From Paenibacillus sp. 32352 (GTDB lineage: Bacteria > Bacillota > Bacilli > Paenibacillales > NBRC-103111): 64,000 nt of DNA. Of this stretch, positions 8,288-17,329 are shown piece after piece (positions within the stretch are counted from its first letter, which is position 1; the number at the start of each line of letters is the position of its first letter). The stretch lies in the NCBI RefSeq assembly GCF_002042965.1, contig NZ_MZNT01000003.1:496001-560000 (forward strand). The letters are read 5' to 3'. The notes under the pieces are model-generated. The model saw nothing but the letters and a program-made list of their open reading frames with translations. It was not told the DNA's origin and did no database searches. The position numbers were made by a program, and so were the translations under genes.

Positions 8288-9322
8288 ATGTTTGGTGGTT
8301 TTACAAAGGACCTGGGGATCGATCTCGGGACAGCAAATACATTGGTCTATGTAAAAGGTAAAGGGATCGTGGTCAGAGAGCCCTCGGTTGTGGCGCTGCG
8401 TACCGATACCAAATCTATAGAGGCCGTAGGAAATGACGCAAAAAAGATGATTGGCCGTACTCCCGGTAATATTCGTGCAGTCCGTCCGATGAAGGACGGG
8501 GTCATTGCCGATTTTGATACGACTTCGACCATGATTAAATATTTTATTCGCCAGGCCCAGAAGGACCGCTGGTTGTTTCAACGGCATCCTAGCGTAATGG
8601 TGTGCGTACCTTCGGGAATTACAGCCGTTGAGAAGCGTGCGGTAGAGGATGCGACCCGTCAGGCGGGTGCCCGCGACGCCTTCACCATTGAAGAGCCGTT
8701 TGCAGCGGCGATCGGCGCTGATTTGCCCGTATGGGAGCCGACAGGCAGCATGGTCGTCGATATTGGCGGCGGTACTACCGAGGTAGCGGTCATTTCGTTG
8801 GGAGGTATCGTAACCAGTCGCTCCATCCGTGTCGCGGGAGACGATATGGACGAAGCGATTACCCAATACATCAAGCGGACGTATAACTTGATGATCGGCG
8901 AGCGTACAGCGGAATCAATTAAGATGGAGATCGGTTCTGCGCTGCCTATGGATCCTCCTGTCAGCTTTGAAATCCGCGGCCGTGACCTGGTGACGGGGCT
9001 GCCGAAGACGATGAGCGTAACCTCCGGCGAGATTACGGAAGCTTTGGGAGATACCGTGAACAGCATCGTGGATTCTGTGAAGGTGACATTGGAGAAATGT
9101 CCGCCTGAGCTGGCCGCCGACATTATGGACCGCGGCATCGTCCTTACAGGGGGAGGCGGTTTGCTGCGCAACCTGGACAAGCTGCTGTCCCGCGAAACCG
9201 GCATGCCGGTTCTTGTGGCCGAGAATCCGCTCGATTGCGTGGCAATCGGTACGGGAAGAGCGCTTGAGAATATTCATCTTTTCAAAATGAGATCAGGTCC
9301 TACAAGCAAGTCAAAACGCTGA
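8288..9322 (+). CDS. mreB: Rod-shape actin homologue MreB
   Basis: 344-aa cytoskeletal ATPase that polymerises under the membrane and steers lateral wall synthesis. The actin-fold signature motifs are present: [17 protein letters not shown] (phosphate 1), [18 protein letters not shown] (phosphate 2), and [15 protein letters not shown] (adenosine). The N-terminal [18 protein letters not shown] is typical of Firmicute MreB. AGGAAGGGAG precedes the ATG. It heads mreBCD-minCD-rodA. Confidence 0.98.
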   Translation: MFGGFTKDLGIDLGTANTLVYVKGKGIVVREPSVVALRTDTKSIEAVGNDAKKMIGRTPGNIRAVRPMKDGVIADFDTTSTMIKYFIRQAQKDRWLFQRHPSVMVCVPSGITAVEKRAVEDATRQAGARDAFTIEEPFAAAIGADLPVWEPTGSMVVDIGGGTTEVAVISLGGIVTSRSIRVAGDDMDEAITQYIKRTYNLMIGERTAESIKMEIGSALPMDPPVSFEIRGRDLVTGLPKTMSVTSGEITEALGDTVNSIVDSVKVTLEKCPPELAADIMDRGIVLTGGGGLLRNLDKLLSRETGMPVLVAENPLDCVAIGTGRALENIHLFKMRSGPTSKSKR

Positions 9323-9346
9323 TTATTACGCTGTGAAGGTTAGAAG

Positions 9347-10216
9347 GTGTATGCTTTGAAATTGTTGGGGAATAAGAGGCTGCTGATTTTGCTTCTCGGC
9401 CTTATCTGTTTCATCGCCTTGATGGGCTTGACGCTCGGCAAACGAGGGCAGGCGACGTGGCCTGAGAAATTTGTTGGCGATACATTGTCTTGGACACAAG
9501 GATTGTTCTATAAGCCCGCTGGCTACATAGCGGGTTTCTTTGAGGATATGAAGCAAATGCGTACGATTTTTATCGAAAATCAGGTGCTGAAGCAGACCTT
9601 GACGAAATATGCCCGAGATACGACGCGTCTGAACGATCTGGAGCAGCAAAACAAGCGGCTGCAGGAAGCGCTTGGCTTTACGGAGCGCCAGAAGCAGGCT
9701 AACAACTATACGTTTCGGATTGCCGAGGTCGTCGCGGTCAGCCCGGATTCTCTGAATAATACAGTCCGCATTAATCTGGGAGAGAAGGACGGCGTCAAGC
9801 CCAATATGGCGGTTGTTTCCGTAGACGGCTTGGTAGGCCGCGTGCTTCAAACCTTCTCGTTCTACTCCAACGTGCAGCTGTTGAACGGAGTGGACGATAC
9901 GGCCAACGAATCGAAGGCGATATCCGTGACGATCAAGAACCGGGAGAACGAGTCCTTCGGGATGATCGAAAGCTATGACCCAACCCAACAGAAGCTGATC
10001 ATGACCAAGATCGACCCGAACGACAAGCTCGAGGTCGGCGATGAAGTCATCACCTCCGGCTTGGGTCAAGTATTCCCGAGAGGCATTCCGGTCGGCAAGG
10101 TCGTTTCCAGGAAGCCGGGCACTTACGGAATTTCCCATGAAGCCACGATACAACCCTTTGCCTCCTTTACCCATTTGCGGGAAGTATTCGTTGTATTTGT
10201 TCCGGAGCAGGGGTGA
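9347..10216 (+). CDS. mreC: Rod-shape-determining protein MreC
   Basis: 289-aa bitopic protein: a short N-terminus, one membrane helix (about 9-29, RLLILLLGLICFIALMGLTLG), a coiled coil (about 70-115, ENQVLKQTLTKYARDTTRLNDLEQQNKRLQEALGF region), and an extracellular beta-barrel pair. MreC links MreB to the wall synthases. GTG 9347 has GAAGGT 6 nt upstream; TTG 9356 with GAAGGTG is an equal alternative and would remove three residues. The stop overlaps the mreD start. Confidence 0.95.
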   Translation: MYALKLLGNKRLLILLLGLICFIALMGLTLGKRGQATWPEKFVGDTLSWTQGLFYKPAGYIAGFFEDMKQMRTIFIENQVLKQTLTKYARDTTRLNDLEQQNKRLQEALGFTERQKQANNYTFRIAEVVAVSPDSLNNTVRINLGEKDGVKPNMAVVSVDGLVGRVLQTFSFYSNVQLLNGVDDTANESKAISVTIKNRENESFGMIESYDPTQQKLIMTKIDPNDKLEVGDEVITSGLGQVFPRGIPVGKVVSRKPGTYGISHEATIQPFASFTHLREVFVVFVPEQG

Positions 10217-10749
10217 GGCGGATGGCGCGCAAGTGGCTGTGGGTAATTTTAACCGCCTTATTAATTCTGGAAGGAACGTTGTTCCAGTGGCTGATTCCGG
10301 GCGTGTGGCAATCCAGGGTCTTCGTGGCCCCTCATTTCATGCTTGTTATCGTATTGTACATCGGACTTTATGTGAACCGTCATACGGCATTGTGGTACGG
10401 CCTTATCTTTGGTTTTTTGCAGGATTTATTGTACTATTCGCCCATGCTCGGACCGATATCCTTTGCCATGGGGCTTACCGGCTATTTGGCCGGCCTTACG
10501 CACCGCAGGTTGTATTCCAATATTATCGTAAGCATGCTGGTCATTGCGCTCGGCAACTTGTTCTATGAAGCTATTGTGTACGGGCTGTACCGCTTGTTCC
10601 AGACAACGCATCTGGATTTGCAGTGGGCGTTTTTCCATCAAATGCTGCCAAGCACGCTGTTTAATCTGCTCTTTGCCTTGATCGTGTACGTTCCGGTAAG
10701 AAAGCTGTTCGAGAGCATGCACCGAGAAAGTCCCGCCCCGGAGGAATAA
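10213..10749 (+). CDS. mreD: Rod-shape-determining protein MreD
   Basis: 178-aa integral membrane protein with about five to six helices, beginning WLWVILTALLILEGTLF. It has the family HTALWYGLIFGFLQDLLYY segment, in which the GxxxDxxY-like loop is conserved. It works in the elongation complex with MreB, MreC and RodA. GTG 10213 overlaps the mreC stop by 4 bp, which suggests coupled translation; ATG 10222 is an alternative. Confidence 0.93.
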   Translation: MRRMARKWLWVILTALLILEGTLFQWLIPGVWQSRVFVAPHFMLVIVLYIGLYVNRHTALWYGLIFGFLQDLLYYSPMLGPISFAMGLTGYLAGLTHRRLYSNIIVSMLVIALGNLFYEAIVYGLYRLFQTTHLDLQWAFFHQMLPSTLFNLLFALIVYVPVRKLFESMHRESPAPEE

Positions 10750-10819
10750 TTTTCAGCGAAAAAGAAGGAGATATGCTGAAAAAAGCCGAATTGTATAGGC
10801 TAGGGGGTTGGAAAAGTGT

Positions 10820-11473
10820 ATGGCGGCAGTAAAGCATCACGTGACAATAAAAGGTGTTAAAGACGGGCTCGTATTTTTGCTTAACGATACATGTGAGTTT
10901 GATGAAGTCATCCAGGAGCTTAAGCACAAGCTTGAAAAGACCCATCAGCAAATATTGACCGGCCCTATTATTCATGTTCATGTCAAACTTGGAACGAGAA
11001 ACGTTTCCGAAGAGGAGAAGGAGCAGATTCGCTCCATCATTGGACAGAAGGGAAATCTGCTGATCCAATCTATTGAATCGCAAACGGCGGACCCATCGGC
11101 GTCCGTTTTTCAACATATGCCGGATATTAAGCTGCTCAAGGGCATCGTACGCTCCGGCCAAACATTAACTGAAGAAGGCAACATCCTGTTCCTTGGTGAT
11201 GTGAATCCGGGCGGCACGATTATCAGCTCGGGCAGCATCTACGTGATGGGATCCTTAAAGGGCATGGCTCACGCAGGGGTGGACGGCGACGAATCCTCCG
11301 TTATTGCCGCATCGCATCTGAGACCGACTCAGCTCAGGATTGCCGGCATTATCAGCAGGCCGCCGGATGAATGGGGAATCAACGAAGCTTTTATGGAGTT
11401 TGCCTATATTCGGGATGGCAAAATGGAAATAGATAAAATTCATCATATGCATAAATTAACGGCAAAGCAGTAA
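10820..11473 (+). CDS. minC: Septum site-determining protein MinC
   Basis: Inhibitor of FtsZ ring assembly away from midcell, recruited to the membrane by MinD. The N-terminal domain (HHVTIKGVKDGLVFLLND onward) is followed by the C-terminal right-handed beta-helix, recognised by LFLGDVNPGGTIISSGSIYVMGSLKGMAHAG and IAASHLRPTQLRIAGIISRPPD. I prefer ATG 10820 (217 aa) over TTG 10808, because the GGGGG run at 10803-10807 is flush against the TTG but workable for the ATG. minD follows 18 nt later. Confidence 0.95.
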   Translation: MAAVKHHVTIKGVKDGLVFLLNDTCEFDEVIQELKHKLEKTHQQILTGPIIHVHVKLGTRNVSEEEKEQIRSIIGQKGNLLIQSIESQTADPSASVFQHMPDIKLLKGIVRSGQTLTEEGNILFLGDVNPGGTIISSGSIYVMGSLKGMAHAGVDGDESSVIAASHLRPTQLRIAGIISRPPDEWGINEAFMEFAYIRDGKMEIDKIHHMHKLTAKQ

Positions 11474-11491
11474 GGAGAAGGAGTGAAGCAT

Positions 11492-12286
11492 ATGGGAGAA
11501 GCAATTGTCATTACTTCGGGAAAAGGCGGTGTCGGCAAGACGACGACATCCGCTAATATCGGAACGGCATTGGCGCTTCAAGGGAAAAAGGTGTGTATGG
11601 TCGACACGGATATCGGCCTGCGCAATCTGGATGTCGTCATGGGGCTGGAGAACCGGATCATTTATGATTTGGTAGACGTAGCAGAGGGGCGCTGCCGGTT
11701 GGCTCAGGCATTGGTGAAGGACAAACGCTTTGACGAGCTCTACATGCTTCCTGCTGCTCAAACGAAAGACAAGCATTCTGTTTCCCCGGAAGCGGTAAGA
11801 GACATCGTGCTGGAGTTAAAGCGCGACTTTGATTTTGTCATCATTGATTGTCCGGCAGGTATAGAGCAAGGGTTTAAAAATGCGGTCGCCGGAGCGGATA
11901 AAGCTATCGTCGTCACCACACCGGAGAACGCGGCCGTACGTGACGCGGATCGTATTATCGGACTTCTGGAGAACGAACGCATTGAATCGCCGAAGCTCGT
12001 TATTAACCGTATCCGTGCCAATATGGTCAAAAAGGGCGAGATGCTTGACATTGACGAGATCTGCTCCGTATTGGCCATCGATTTGCTGGGCATCGTTCCG
12101 GATGACGAATATGTCATCAAAGCGGCTAACATGGGAGAGCCGACGGTGATGAATCCAAGCTCGCGTGCGGCGATTGCTTATCGTAACATTGCCCGGCGTA
12201 TTTTGGGTGATACCGTGCCTTTAATGCCTATGGACGAGAAGTCCGGCGTTATTTCCAAATTGAAGAAGTTTATCGGAATGGGATGA
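11492..12286 (+). CDS. minD: Septum site-determining ATPase MinD
   Basis: 264-aa deviant Walker-A ATPase that binds the membrane as an ATP dimer and carries MinC. Motifs are SGKGGVGKTT at residues 9-18, DTDIGLRNLDVVMGLENR, DCPAGIEQGF, and a C-terminal amphipathic targeting helix (VISKLKKFIGMG). ATG 11492 has AAGGAG 8 nt upstream; a GTG at 11483 would add three residues and is less likely. No minE is seen, as expected for Firmicutes. Confidence 0.97.
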   Translation: MGEAIVITSGKGGVGKTTTSANIGTALALQGKKVCMVDTDIGLRNLDVVMGLENRIIYDLVDVAEGRCRLAQALVKDKRFDELYMLPAAQTKDKHSVSPEAVRDIVLELKRDFDFVIIDCPAGIEQGFKNAVAGADKAIVVTTPENAAVRDADRIIGLLENERIESPKLVINRIRANMVKKGEMLDIDEICSVLAIDLLGIVPDDEYVIKAANMGEPTVMNPSSRAAIAYRNIARRILGDTVPLMPMDEKSGVISKLKKFIGMG

Positions 12287-12292
12287 TCGGAT

Positions 12293-13438
12293 TTGCTGCA
12301 TAAATTAAAAAAGATCGATATTCCCATCGTTGTCATCCTGCTAGCATTCATGGTTATCAGCACGCTGCTTGTCTACAGCGCAACGCTTGATGACCCGAAT
12401 ATTGTTTTCGATCTTAAAAAGATGATCATCATCTATGTTATCTCTATCCTCGCTTTCTTGGGGTTAACCTTTGTCGACTACCGCGGGCTGCTAAAAATTT
12501 CGCCCTATTTATATATAACGGGTCTTGCCATGCTGGCGGCCGTGTATAAATTCGGGATGGAGATTAACGGCGCCAAAAGCTGGTTCCAGCTTCCCGGGGG
12601 GCTGCTGTTTCAGCCGGCCGAGCTTATGAAGCTTATGCTGATCATGGGCCTTGCCGCGTTTCTTGCCCGCAGGCAGGGAGAGCCGTTGTTATTTTGGACC
12701 GATGTAGTCCCTGTTGGCGTCATTGTGCTGATACCGTTTATTTTGGTGCTGATCCAGCCGGATTTGGGGAATGCCATCATTTTTATCGTTGTCTTCATCG
12801 GCATGTTATGGATCGGAAATATCAAATATGTGCATTTCTTGATAGGGGTGCTCATTGCCGTAGGAGCGCTGGTATTGTTCATGTACCTGTTTACTCATTA
12901 CCACGATCCTATTAAAACCTACTTTTCGGATAGAGGCAAAGGCCACTGGGTCGCCCGGATGGATACCTTTATCGATCCTGAGAACGCGACGAAGGACCAG
13001 AAGTTCCAGGTAGACAACTCGATCAAAGCGATCGGCTCCGGCGGCTTGACCGGGGAGAAGTACTTGCAGGGGACGTCGGTCCACCGGCATTTCATCCCAT
13101 ATGCCTACTCGGATTCCATCTTCGTCGTATTGGCGGAAGAATTCGGTTTTGTCGGCTCCTCCGTTCTATTGCTGCTCTATTTCGTCTTGATTTACCGAAT
13201 GATTCTAATATCTATCCAGTGCGGGGATAAAGGGGGCTCCTACATCATTGTCGGCGTCGTCTCCATGTTCGTCTTTCAGATTTTCGAAAACGTAGGCATG
13301 CTGATCGGCATCATGCCGCTGACGGGGATCACGCTGCCCTTCATCAGCTATGGAGGTACTTCACTGCTGATCAATATGATGTGTATTGCGCTCGTGATGA
13401 GCATTCGAGTCCATCAGGAAAAAGAATTAACCTATTAA
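12293..13438 (+). CDS. rodA: SEDS-family glycosyltransferase, RodA-type
   Basis: 381-aa polytopic membrane protein (about ten helices) of the RodA/FtsW/SpoVE family, which polymerises lipid II glycan strands. Family landmarks are the YSAT segment after TM1, NGAKSWFQLPGGLLFQPAELMKL, the long extracellular loop with the catalytic-site Asp region (RMDTFIDPENATKDQKFQVDNSIKAIGSGGLTG), and GITLPFISYGGTSLLINM near the end. RodA is preferred over FtsW because the gene directly follows mreBCD-minCD, but SEDS subtypes are hard to separate by eye. Start TTG 12293 lies 6 nt after minD. A terminator follows. Confidence 0.88.
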   Translation: MLHKLKKIDIPIVVILLAFMVISTLLVYSATLDDPNIVFDLKKMIIIYVISILAFLGLTFVDYRGLLKISPYLYITGLAMLAAVYKFGMEINGAKSWFQLPGGLLFQPAELMKLMLIMGLAAFLARRQGEPLLFWTDVVPVGVIVLIPFILVLIQPDLGNAIIFIVVFIGMLWIGNIKYVHFLIGVLIAVGALVLFMYLFTHYHDPIKTYFSDRGKGHWVARMDTFIDPENATKDQKFQVDNSIKAIGSGGLTGEKYLQGTSVHRHFIPYAYSDSIFVVLAEEFGFVGSSVLLLLYFVLIYRMILISIQCGDKGGSYIIVGVVSMFVFQIFENVGMLIGIMPLTGITLPFISYGGTSLLINMMCIALVMSIRVHQEKELTY

Positions 13439-13456
13439 GATAACAACTGTCCTATG

Positions 13457-13487
13457 AAGCATCCTGAAAATCAGGGTGCTTTTTTGG
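13457..13487 (+). terminator. Rho-independent terminator after rodA
   Basis: AAGCATCCTGA pairs with TCAGGGTGCTT (one G-T pair) over a tiny loop, followed by TTTTT. It ends the mre-min-rodA transcript. Confidence 0.9.
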
Positions 13488-13626
13488 CATGTCTAACGGG
13501 AAATCATGAGCATCCTGGCTACAGTGATATGTTGACTTAAGGGAGTTTACCAAGTTCGCGGCTTCTTGTGGAGAAGCCTGTATGCGCTTCGAAACCCAGG
13601 CCCCGCTTTGAGGGGCTATTTAATTC

Positions 13627-13655
13627 TCATATTTGGTTGTACAGGCTCATAGGAT
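13627..13655 (+). promoter_or_regulatory. Putative sigma-E promoter of spoIVFA-spoIVFB
   Basis: TCATATT (13627-13633) and CATAGGAT (13648-13655) are 14 bp apart, close to the mother-cell sigma-E consensus (ATATT at -35, CATACAAT at -10, spacing about 14). In Bacillus spoIVF is a sigma-E operon. This is the only strong candidate in the 340-bp gap between rodA and spoIVFA. It predicts a leader of about 120 nt, which contains the hairpin at 13743-13762; nothing else is evident in the gap. Confidence 0.65.
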
Positions 13656-13742
13656 GAGAGTAAACAAGCTCCGGCTGGCTGCAGGATCAGACAAGCACAA
13701 TAATGCCGGTTCAATTTATCCAATCGCTCTATGGAATACGGC

Positions 13743-13762
13743 GGCTTTCCTGATGGAAAGCT
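13743..13762 (+). repeat. Solitary leader hairpin next to the spoIVFA ribosome site
   Basis: GGCTTTCCTGATGGAAAGCT forms a 7-bp GC-containing stem with a 4-nt loop and is followed 3 nt later by GGGAGG and the spoIVFA ATG. Apart from its loop and first base it is the same stem as the four units in front of recJ (48129-48265). It is therefore a single-copy member of that family. Confidence 0.7.
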
Positions 13763-13780
13763 CTTGGGAGGTAACCGAGT

Positions 13781-14677
13781 ATGAGCACGAAAAATAATAT
13801 ACGTCAAAGAAGGATGGAGCGGATCAGAGAGCTGCAGGCGTCAGCAGAACGGCGCCCCGTACCTAACCCTATGCATGTCCGGCAGCAAGAGCTGCTGGAG
13901 CCCTACCGCTCTTTTCCAGAGCCGGTCCGGGACCAGCTTGACGATGCACCGCCCCAGGATACGGGACGCTGGAACGATCCGGAGTATGTATGGAAGCAAA
14001 AATGGCAGCAGGACTTGTCACGCAGAGATTATGAGGACGATGGTCCGGAACGGAGCCGGTTGATGCCTGGCAGAAGCGGGCTGCGCCTGAAGCTGGTCGT
14101 CAGCTGTTTTCTATTTGCTTTGATTTGGGGAATGTTTCAGTGGAATCATCCGCTTGCCAATAAGGGCAAAGCCTATATCAGTTCAGCATTGAATGAATCC
14201 TTCCAATTCCAATCGGTAGCTCTCTGGTATGAACGGCAATTCGGCGGAACCCCGTCGCTGCTCCCTGCTCTAAGCACGCTTCATCAAGAGGAGGCTCAGA
14301 AGGTGGATGTTGTCTCCAAGCATTATTTCACGCCGGTCAAGGGAAAGATCATCGCTCCCTTTGAAGCAAGCCGTCTCGGGGTAACGATAGAGACGAAGCA
14401 GGACACGCCTGTAGCCGCGATGGATACGGGTCTGGTGGTTTATGTGGGGAACAAGGAGGATACGGGTTATACGATCATTATCCGTCATACGAACGGCCTG
14501 CAATCGGTCTACGGCTGGATCGAACAGGGCAAGGTGGAGTTAAACGACTGGATTAAGGGCGGTGAGACGATAGGCACGGTGTCCAAAAACAGCACAAAGC
14601 AATCGGGATACCTGTATTTCGCTGTATCCAAGGACAATAAATTCGTCAATCCGGCGGATGTGGTACAATTTGAGTAA
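13781..14677 (+). CDS. spoIVFA: Sporulation protein SpoIVFA, degenerate M23-type domain
   Basis: 298-aa mother-cell membrane protein that holds the SpoIVFB protease inactive until the forespore signals. Residues 1-100 are charged and cytoplasmic, one membrane helix lies at about 104-122 (LKLVVSCFLFALIWGMFQW), and a LytM/M23-like domain occupies about 175-298 (GKIIAPFEASRLGVTIETKQD to NPADVVQF). The zinc-binding pattern of active M23 enzymes is lost: the HxNGxxxxYxHL box reads HTNGLQSVYGWI and the HFE box reads YLYFAV, consistent with a scaffold role. GGGAGG lies 9 nt before the ATG. The end overlaps spoIVFB by 20 bp. Confidence 0.92.
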   Translation: MSTKNNIRQRRMERIRELQASAERRPVPNPMHVRQQELLEPYRSFPEPVRDQLDDAPPQDTGRWNDPEYVWKQKWQQDLSRRDYEDDGPERSRLMPGRSGLRLKLVVSCFLFALIWGMFQWNHPLANKGKAYISSALNESFQFQSVALWYERQFGGTPSLLPALSTLHQEEAQKVDVVSKHYFTPVKGKIIAPFEASRLGVTIETKQDTPVAAMDTGLVVYVGNKEDTGYTIIIRHTNGLQSVYGWIEQGKVELNDWIKGGETIGTVSKNSTKQSGYLYFAVSKDNKFVNPADVVQFE

Positions 14678-15554
14678 GTGGAACCGCCTTTTTGGCGTCC
14701 CTATTCGTTTTCATCCGCTTTTTTCCATTGTCATTCTACTGTCTATCTTGGCGGGCTACTTTATTGAGACGGCAACATTATTCGGCATAGTGCTAATTCA
14801 TGAGCTGGGACATGTCATGGCGGCCAAAAATTTCGGATGGCGGGTAAAGGAAATTCAGCTTCTTCCTTTCGGCGGAGTCGCTGTGGTGGATGAGATGGCC
14901 AGTGTTCCGGCATGGCAGGAAATCATTGTAACGCTGTCAGGACCGCTTCAAAATGGTATGATGATGGTAGCGGCGTTGGTTCTGCAATCGACAGGCGTGA
15001 TTTCCGGAGAATGGAGCGCCTATTTCATCCAAGCGAATATGTACGTGGCTTTATTCAACCTGCTTCCCATTCTTCCTTTGGACGGGGGCAAGATCATGCA
15101 GTGCGTCTTGAGCTTTTGGCTTCCGTACCAGAAGGTGATTGTATTCAGCTGCGTGGCCAGCCTGATTCTTAGTATTCTGCTGCTCCTCGCGGCGGCATTC
15201 CATACGTGGTATGGGGGCTTTCAGCTGAATTTGTTTATGATAGGCTTGTTTCTGTTTTATTCCAACTGGTATGCTTACAAGGGCATGTCCTATCATTTTA
15301 TGCGCTTTCTGATCCATAGAGGGGACACATATCATCGGCTTGTCCGTCAGGGAACCTTAGCACAGCCGATTGTTGTGGACGGGAGGCGTAAGGTGACAGA
15401 GATTGTTCGCTTGTTTATGCGGGAGAAATACCATCTCGTGTATGTAATGGATGAGCGCGGTGCCATACGTATCGTACTCCCCGAACAACCGCTTTTGCAA
15501 ACTTATTTCAATGAAACCAAACGGGGAAGTGCGATTTCCGAGCTTTTCATGTAA
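14658..15554 (+). CDS. spoIVFB: Intramembrane metalloprotease SpoIVFB (pro-sigma-K processing)
   Basis: 298-aa S2P/M50 protease of the outer forespore membrane that cuts pro-sigma-K. The zinc motif HELGH (residues 48-52) lies in a membrane helix, the third ligand region NLLPILPLDGGKIM follows at about 131-144, and the C-terminal about 70 residues form a CBS-like domain (LAQPIVVDGRRKVTEIVRLFMREKYHLVYVMDERG). ATG 14658 is inside the spoIVFA end; a TTG at 14670 is an alternative start nearer to GGCGGA. Translational coupling with its inhibitor is expected. Confidence 0.94.
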   Translation: MWYNLSKWNRLFGVPIRFHPLFSIVILLSILAGYFIETATLFGIVLIHELGHVMAAKNFGWRVKEIQLLPFGGVAVVDEMASVPAWQEIIVTLSGPLQNGMMMVAALVLQSTGVISGEWSAYFIQANMYVALFNLLPILPLDGGKIMQCVLSFWLPYQKVIVFSCVASLILSILLLLAAAFHTWYGGFQLNLFMIGLFLFYSNWYAYKGMSYHFMRFLIHRGDTYHRLVRQGTLAQPIVVDGRRKVTEIVRLFMREKYHLVYVMDERGAIRIVLPEQPLLQTYFNETKRGSAISELFM

Positions 15555-15577
15555 AATGAAGTCCGAGGTGGAAAATC

Positions 15578-16819
15578 ATGAAGCGTATTCTCGTACAATG
15601 TGGACAGGACCAAATCGAAGTAGCGGTAATGGAAGATGACCGATTGGTAGAGTACGACAACGAACTTCGCGGGGCGGAGCACTTGGCTGGAAATATGTAC
15701 ATAGGTCGAGTCGTTAACGTTTTGCAAGGGATGCAGGCGGCGTTTTTGGATATCGGATTGGAAAAAAACGCCTTTTTATATATCGATGATATTTTACCGG
15801 CGCATTTGGAAAAGCACCCCAAACAAAAGCCGTTAATTACGGAGCTGGTGCAGGTAGGGCAAGCCCTGCTTGTACAGGTTGTCAAAGAGCCGGTGGGCAA
15901 TAAGGGGGCACGGGTGACGACTCACTACTCGATTCCCGGCAGATGGGGCGTTTATATGCCGCGCGCCGATTACGTAGGCGTATCCCGCAAAATTGAAATT
16001 GAAACCGAACGTGAACGGTTAAAGCATGCCGCGGAGAAGCATCTGAAGCAGGGAGAGGGCTTTATAGTCAGAACGGCGGCCGAGGGCGTCGCGGAAGAGC
16101 TGATCACCACCGATCTTATAGACTTGCGGAAGCGATGGCAGGCGGTGGAGGAGCTATCCTCGCTGCAAGGTCCCGTACCGCGCAAGGTGTATACCGACTT
16201 TGGGCTGCTGCCACGCTGGATTCGGGATGTATTTCGCGATGATGTGCAGGAGCTCTGGGTTAATGATAAGGATGCCTATGACACCATCATGACTCTCGTT
16301 CGCGCCGTTTCGCCGGGTCTTTGCGAGAGGGTCCGGAGGTTTGAGAGAACGAGGGGGACGTTGTTCGGCACTTTTCAGGCGGACGAGCAGCTTGAGAACA
16401 GCTTTAAACGCAAAATTTGGCTGGATAACGGGGGCTATGTAGTCGTCGACCATACCGAGGCTCTGACCGTGTTCGATGTAAATACGGGGCGGTATACCGG
16501 GAGCGTAGATTTGGAGCAGACGGTGAAGGACACGAATGTTCTGGCGGCCAAAGAAATTGCCCGGCTATTAAGATTAAGAGATATTGGCGGACTTATTATT
16601 ATTGATTTTATTGATATGGATTTGGTTGCTCACCGGCAGCTGGTTCTGGACACGCTCGAGCAGGAGGTCAAACGGGATCGCACCAAAACGGTAGTTGAAG
16701 GGTGGACACGGCTCGGCTTGGTAGAGATGACCCGAAAAAAGGTTCGTGACGGGAAGGACAAAGTGACTATTCGCCGCTGCACGGAGTGCGAGGGGACCGG
16801 ATGGTTATGGACCAAATGA
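15578..16819 (+). CDS. rng: Ribonuclease G/E family endoribonuclease
   Basis: 413-aa RNase E/G family protein. The S1-like RNA-binding domain is near the N-terminus (GNMYIGRVVNVLQGMQAAFLDIGLEKNAFLYIDD). The catalytic DNase-I-like segment contains VDHTEALTVFDVNTGRYTGS and LRDIGGLIIIDFIDM (the Mg-binding Asp residues). A C-terminal cysteine pair, CTECEGTGW, resembles the zinc-link. Length fits RNase G without the E-type scaffold tail. B. subtilis lacks this enzyme, but many other Firmicutes keep it immediately before rplU. Start ATG 15578 has GAGGTGG upstream. Confidence 0.92.
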   Translation: MKRILVQCGQDQIEVAVMEDDRLVEYDNELRGAEHLAGNMYIGRVVNVLQGMQAAFLDIGLEKNAFLYIDDILPAHLEKHPKQKPLITELVQVGQALLVQVVKEPVGNKGARVTTHYSIPGRWGVYMPRADYVGVSRKIEIETERERLKHAAEKHLKQGEGFIVRTAAEGVAEELITTDLIDLRKRWQAVEELSSLQGPVPRKVYTDFGLLPRWIRDVFRDDVQELWVNDKDAYDTIMTLVRAVSPGLCERVRRFERTRGTLFGTFQADEQLENSFKRKIWLDNGGYVVVDHTEALTVFDVNTGRYTGSVDLEQTVKDTNVLAAKEIARLLRLRDIGGLIIIDFIDMDLVAHRQLVLDTLEQEVKRDRTKTVVEGWTRLGLVEMTRKKVRDGKDKVTIRRCTECEGTGWLWTK

Positions 16820-16858
16820 CCGTTCCAAGGTGTACGGAAGAATCTATTGGAATAGGCA

Positions 16859-16887
16859 TTGCAATCATTCATAGGCTGTGGTAATAT
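16859..16887 (+). promoter_or_regulatory. Putative rplU promoter
   Basis: TTGCAA (16859-16864) and TAATAT (16882-16887) are 17 bp apart; an overlapping TATAAT at 16885 would give 20 bp. It lies just upstream of the L21 leader. Confidence 0.55.
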
Positions 16888-16897
16888 AATCAGGTAT

Positions 16898-17003
16898 GTT
16901 GCAAAACATGCTGTAACCGCACGAAGCGGGTTGAAGCACGCGTTCCTTTCAGAACGGGTCACCTGGCTAAGGCGAGTCTGAGACATGAGGGAGGTGCAAC
17001 GAA
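16898..17003 (+). ncRNA. Ribosomal protein L21 leader (cis-regulatory RNA)
   Basis: The roughly 105-nt untranslated stretch before rplU has a closing stem GTTGCA (16898-16903) / TGCAAC (16995-17000) with internal hairpins (GCGTTC/GAACG-type; GCGAGTCTGAGACATG region). The right closing arm is next to the GGGAGG ribosome site. This matches the position and style of the L21 autoregulatory leader of Firmicutes, in which L21 represses its own operon. I judged it by eye; a covariance-model match is untested. Confidence 0.6.
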
Positions 17004-17315
17004 ATGTACGCAATTATCGAAACAGGCGGTAAACAATACAAAGTTCAAGAGGGCGATGTTCTTTACATCGAAAAATTGAACGCAGGTGAAGGTGAAGCTG
17101 TTACTTTTGACAAAGTATTGGCTGTATCCAAAGAAGGCGGTTTGGTGCTTGGAGCTCCATTGGTAGCTGGCGCTGCTGTATCTGCAAAAGTAGAGAAGCA
17201 CGGTAAAGGTGAGAAAGTCATCGTTTACAAATATAAAGCCAAGAAGAACTACCGTCGTAAGCAAGGTCACCGTCAGCCTTACACCAAAGTTGTGATTGAA
17301 AAAATCCAGGCTTAA
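17004..17315 (+). CDS. rplU: 50S ribosomal protein L21
   Basis: 103-aa large-subunit protein binding 23S rRNA. It starts [25 protein letters not shown] and ends with the conserved basic segment [25 protein letters not shown]. Codon use is strongly biased as expected for a highly expressed gene. First gene of rplU-prp-rpmA; GGGAGG precedes the ATG. Confidence 0.99.
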   Translation: MYAIIETGGKQYKVQEGDVLYIEKLNAGEGEAVTFDKVLAVSKEGGLVLGAPLVAGAAVSAKVEKHGKGEKVIVYKYKAKKNYRRKQGHRQPYTKVVIEKIQA

Positions 17316-17329
17316 GCAGGGATAAGGCT

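Noticed and set aside
9512..9540. Terminator-like AGCCCGCT/AGCGGG hairpin with a T-rich tail
   Set aside because: It lies within the mreC coding sequence upstream of mreD and minCD, which are expected on the same transcript; the T run is interrupted.
9326..10174. 282-aa frame antisense to mreC, and a similar frame opposite mreB
   Set aside because: Shadows of well-conserved genes, without motifs or start signals.
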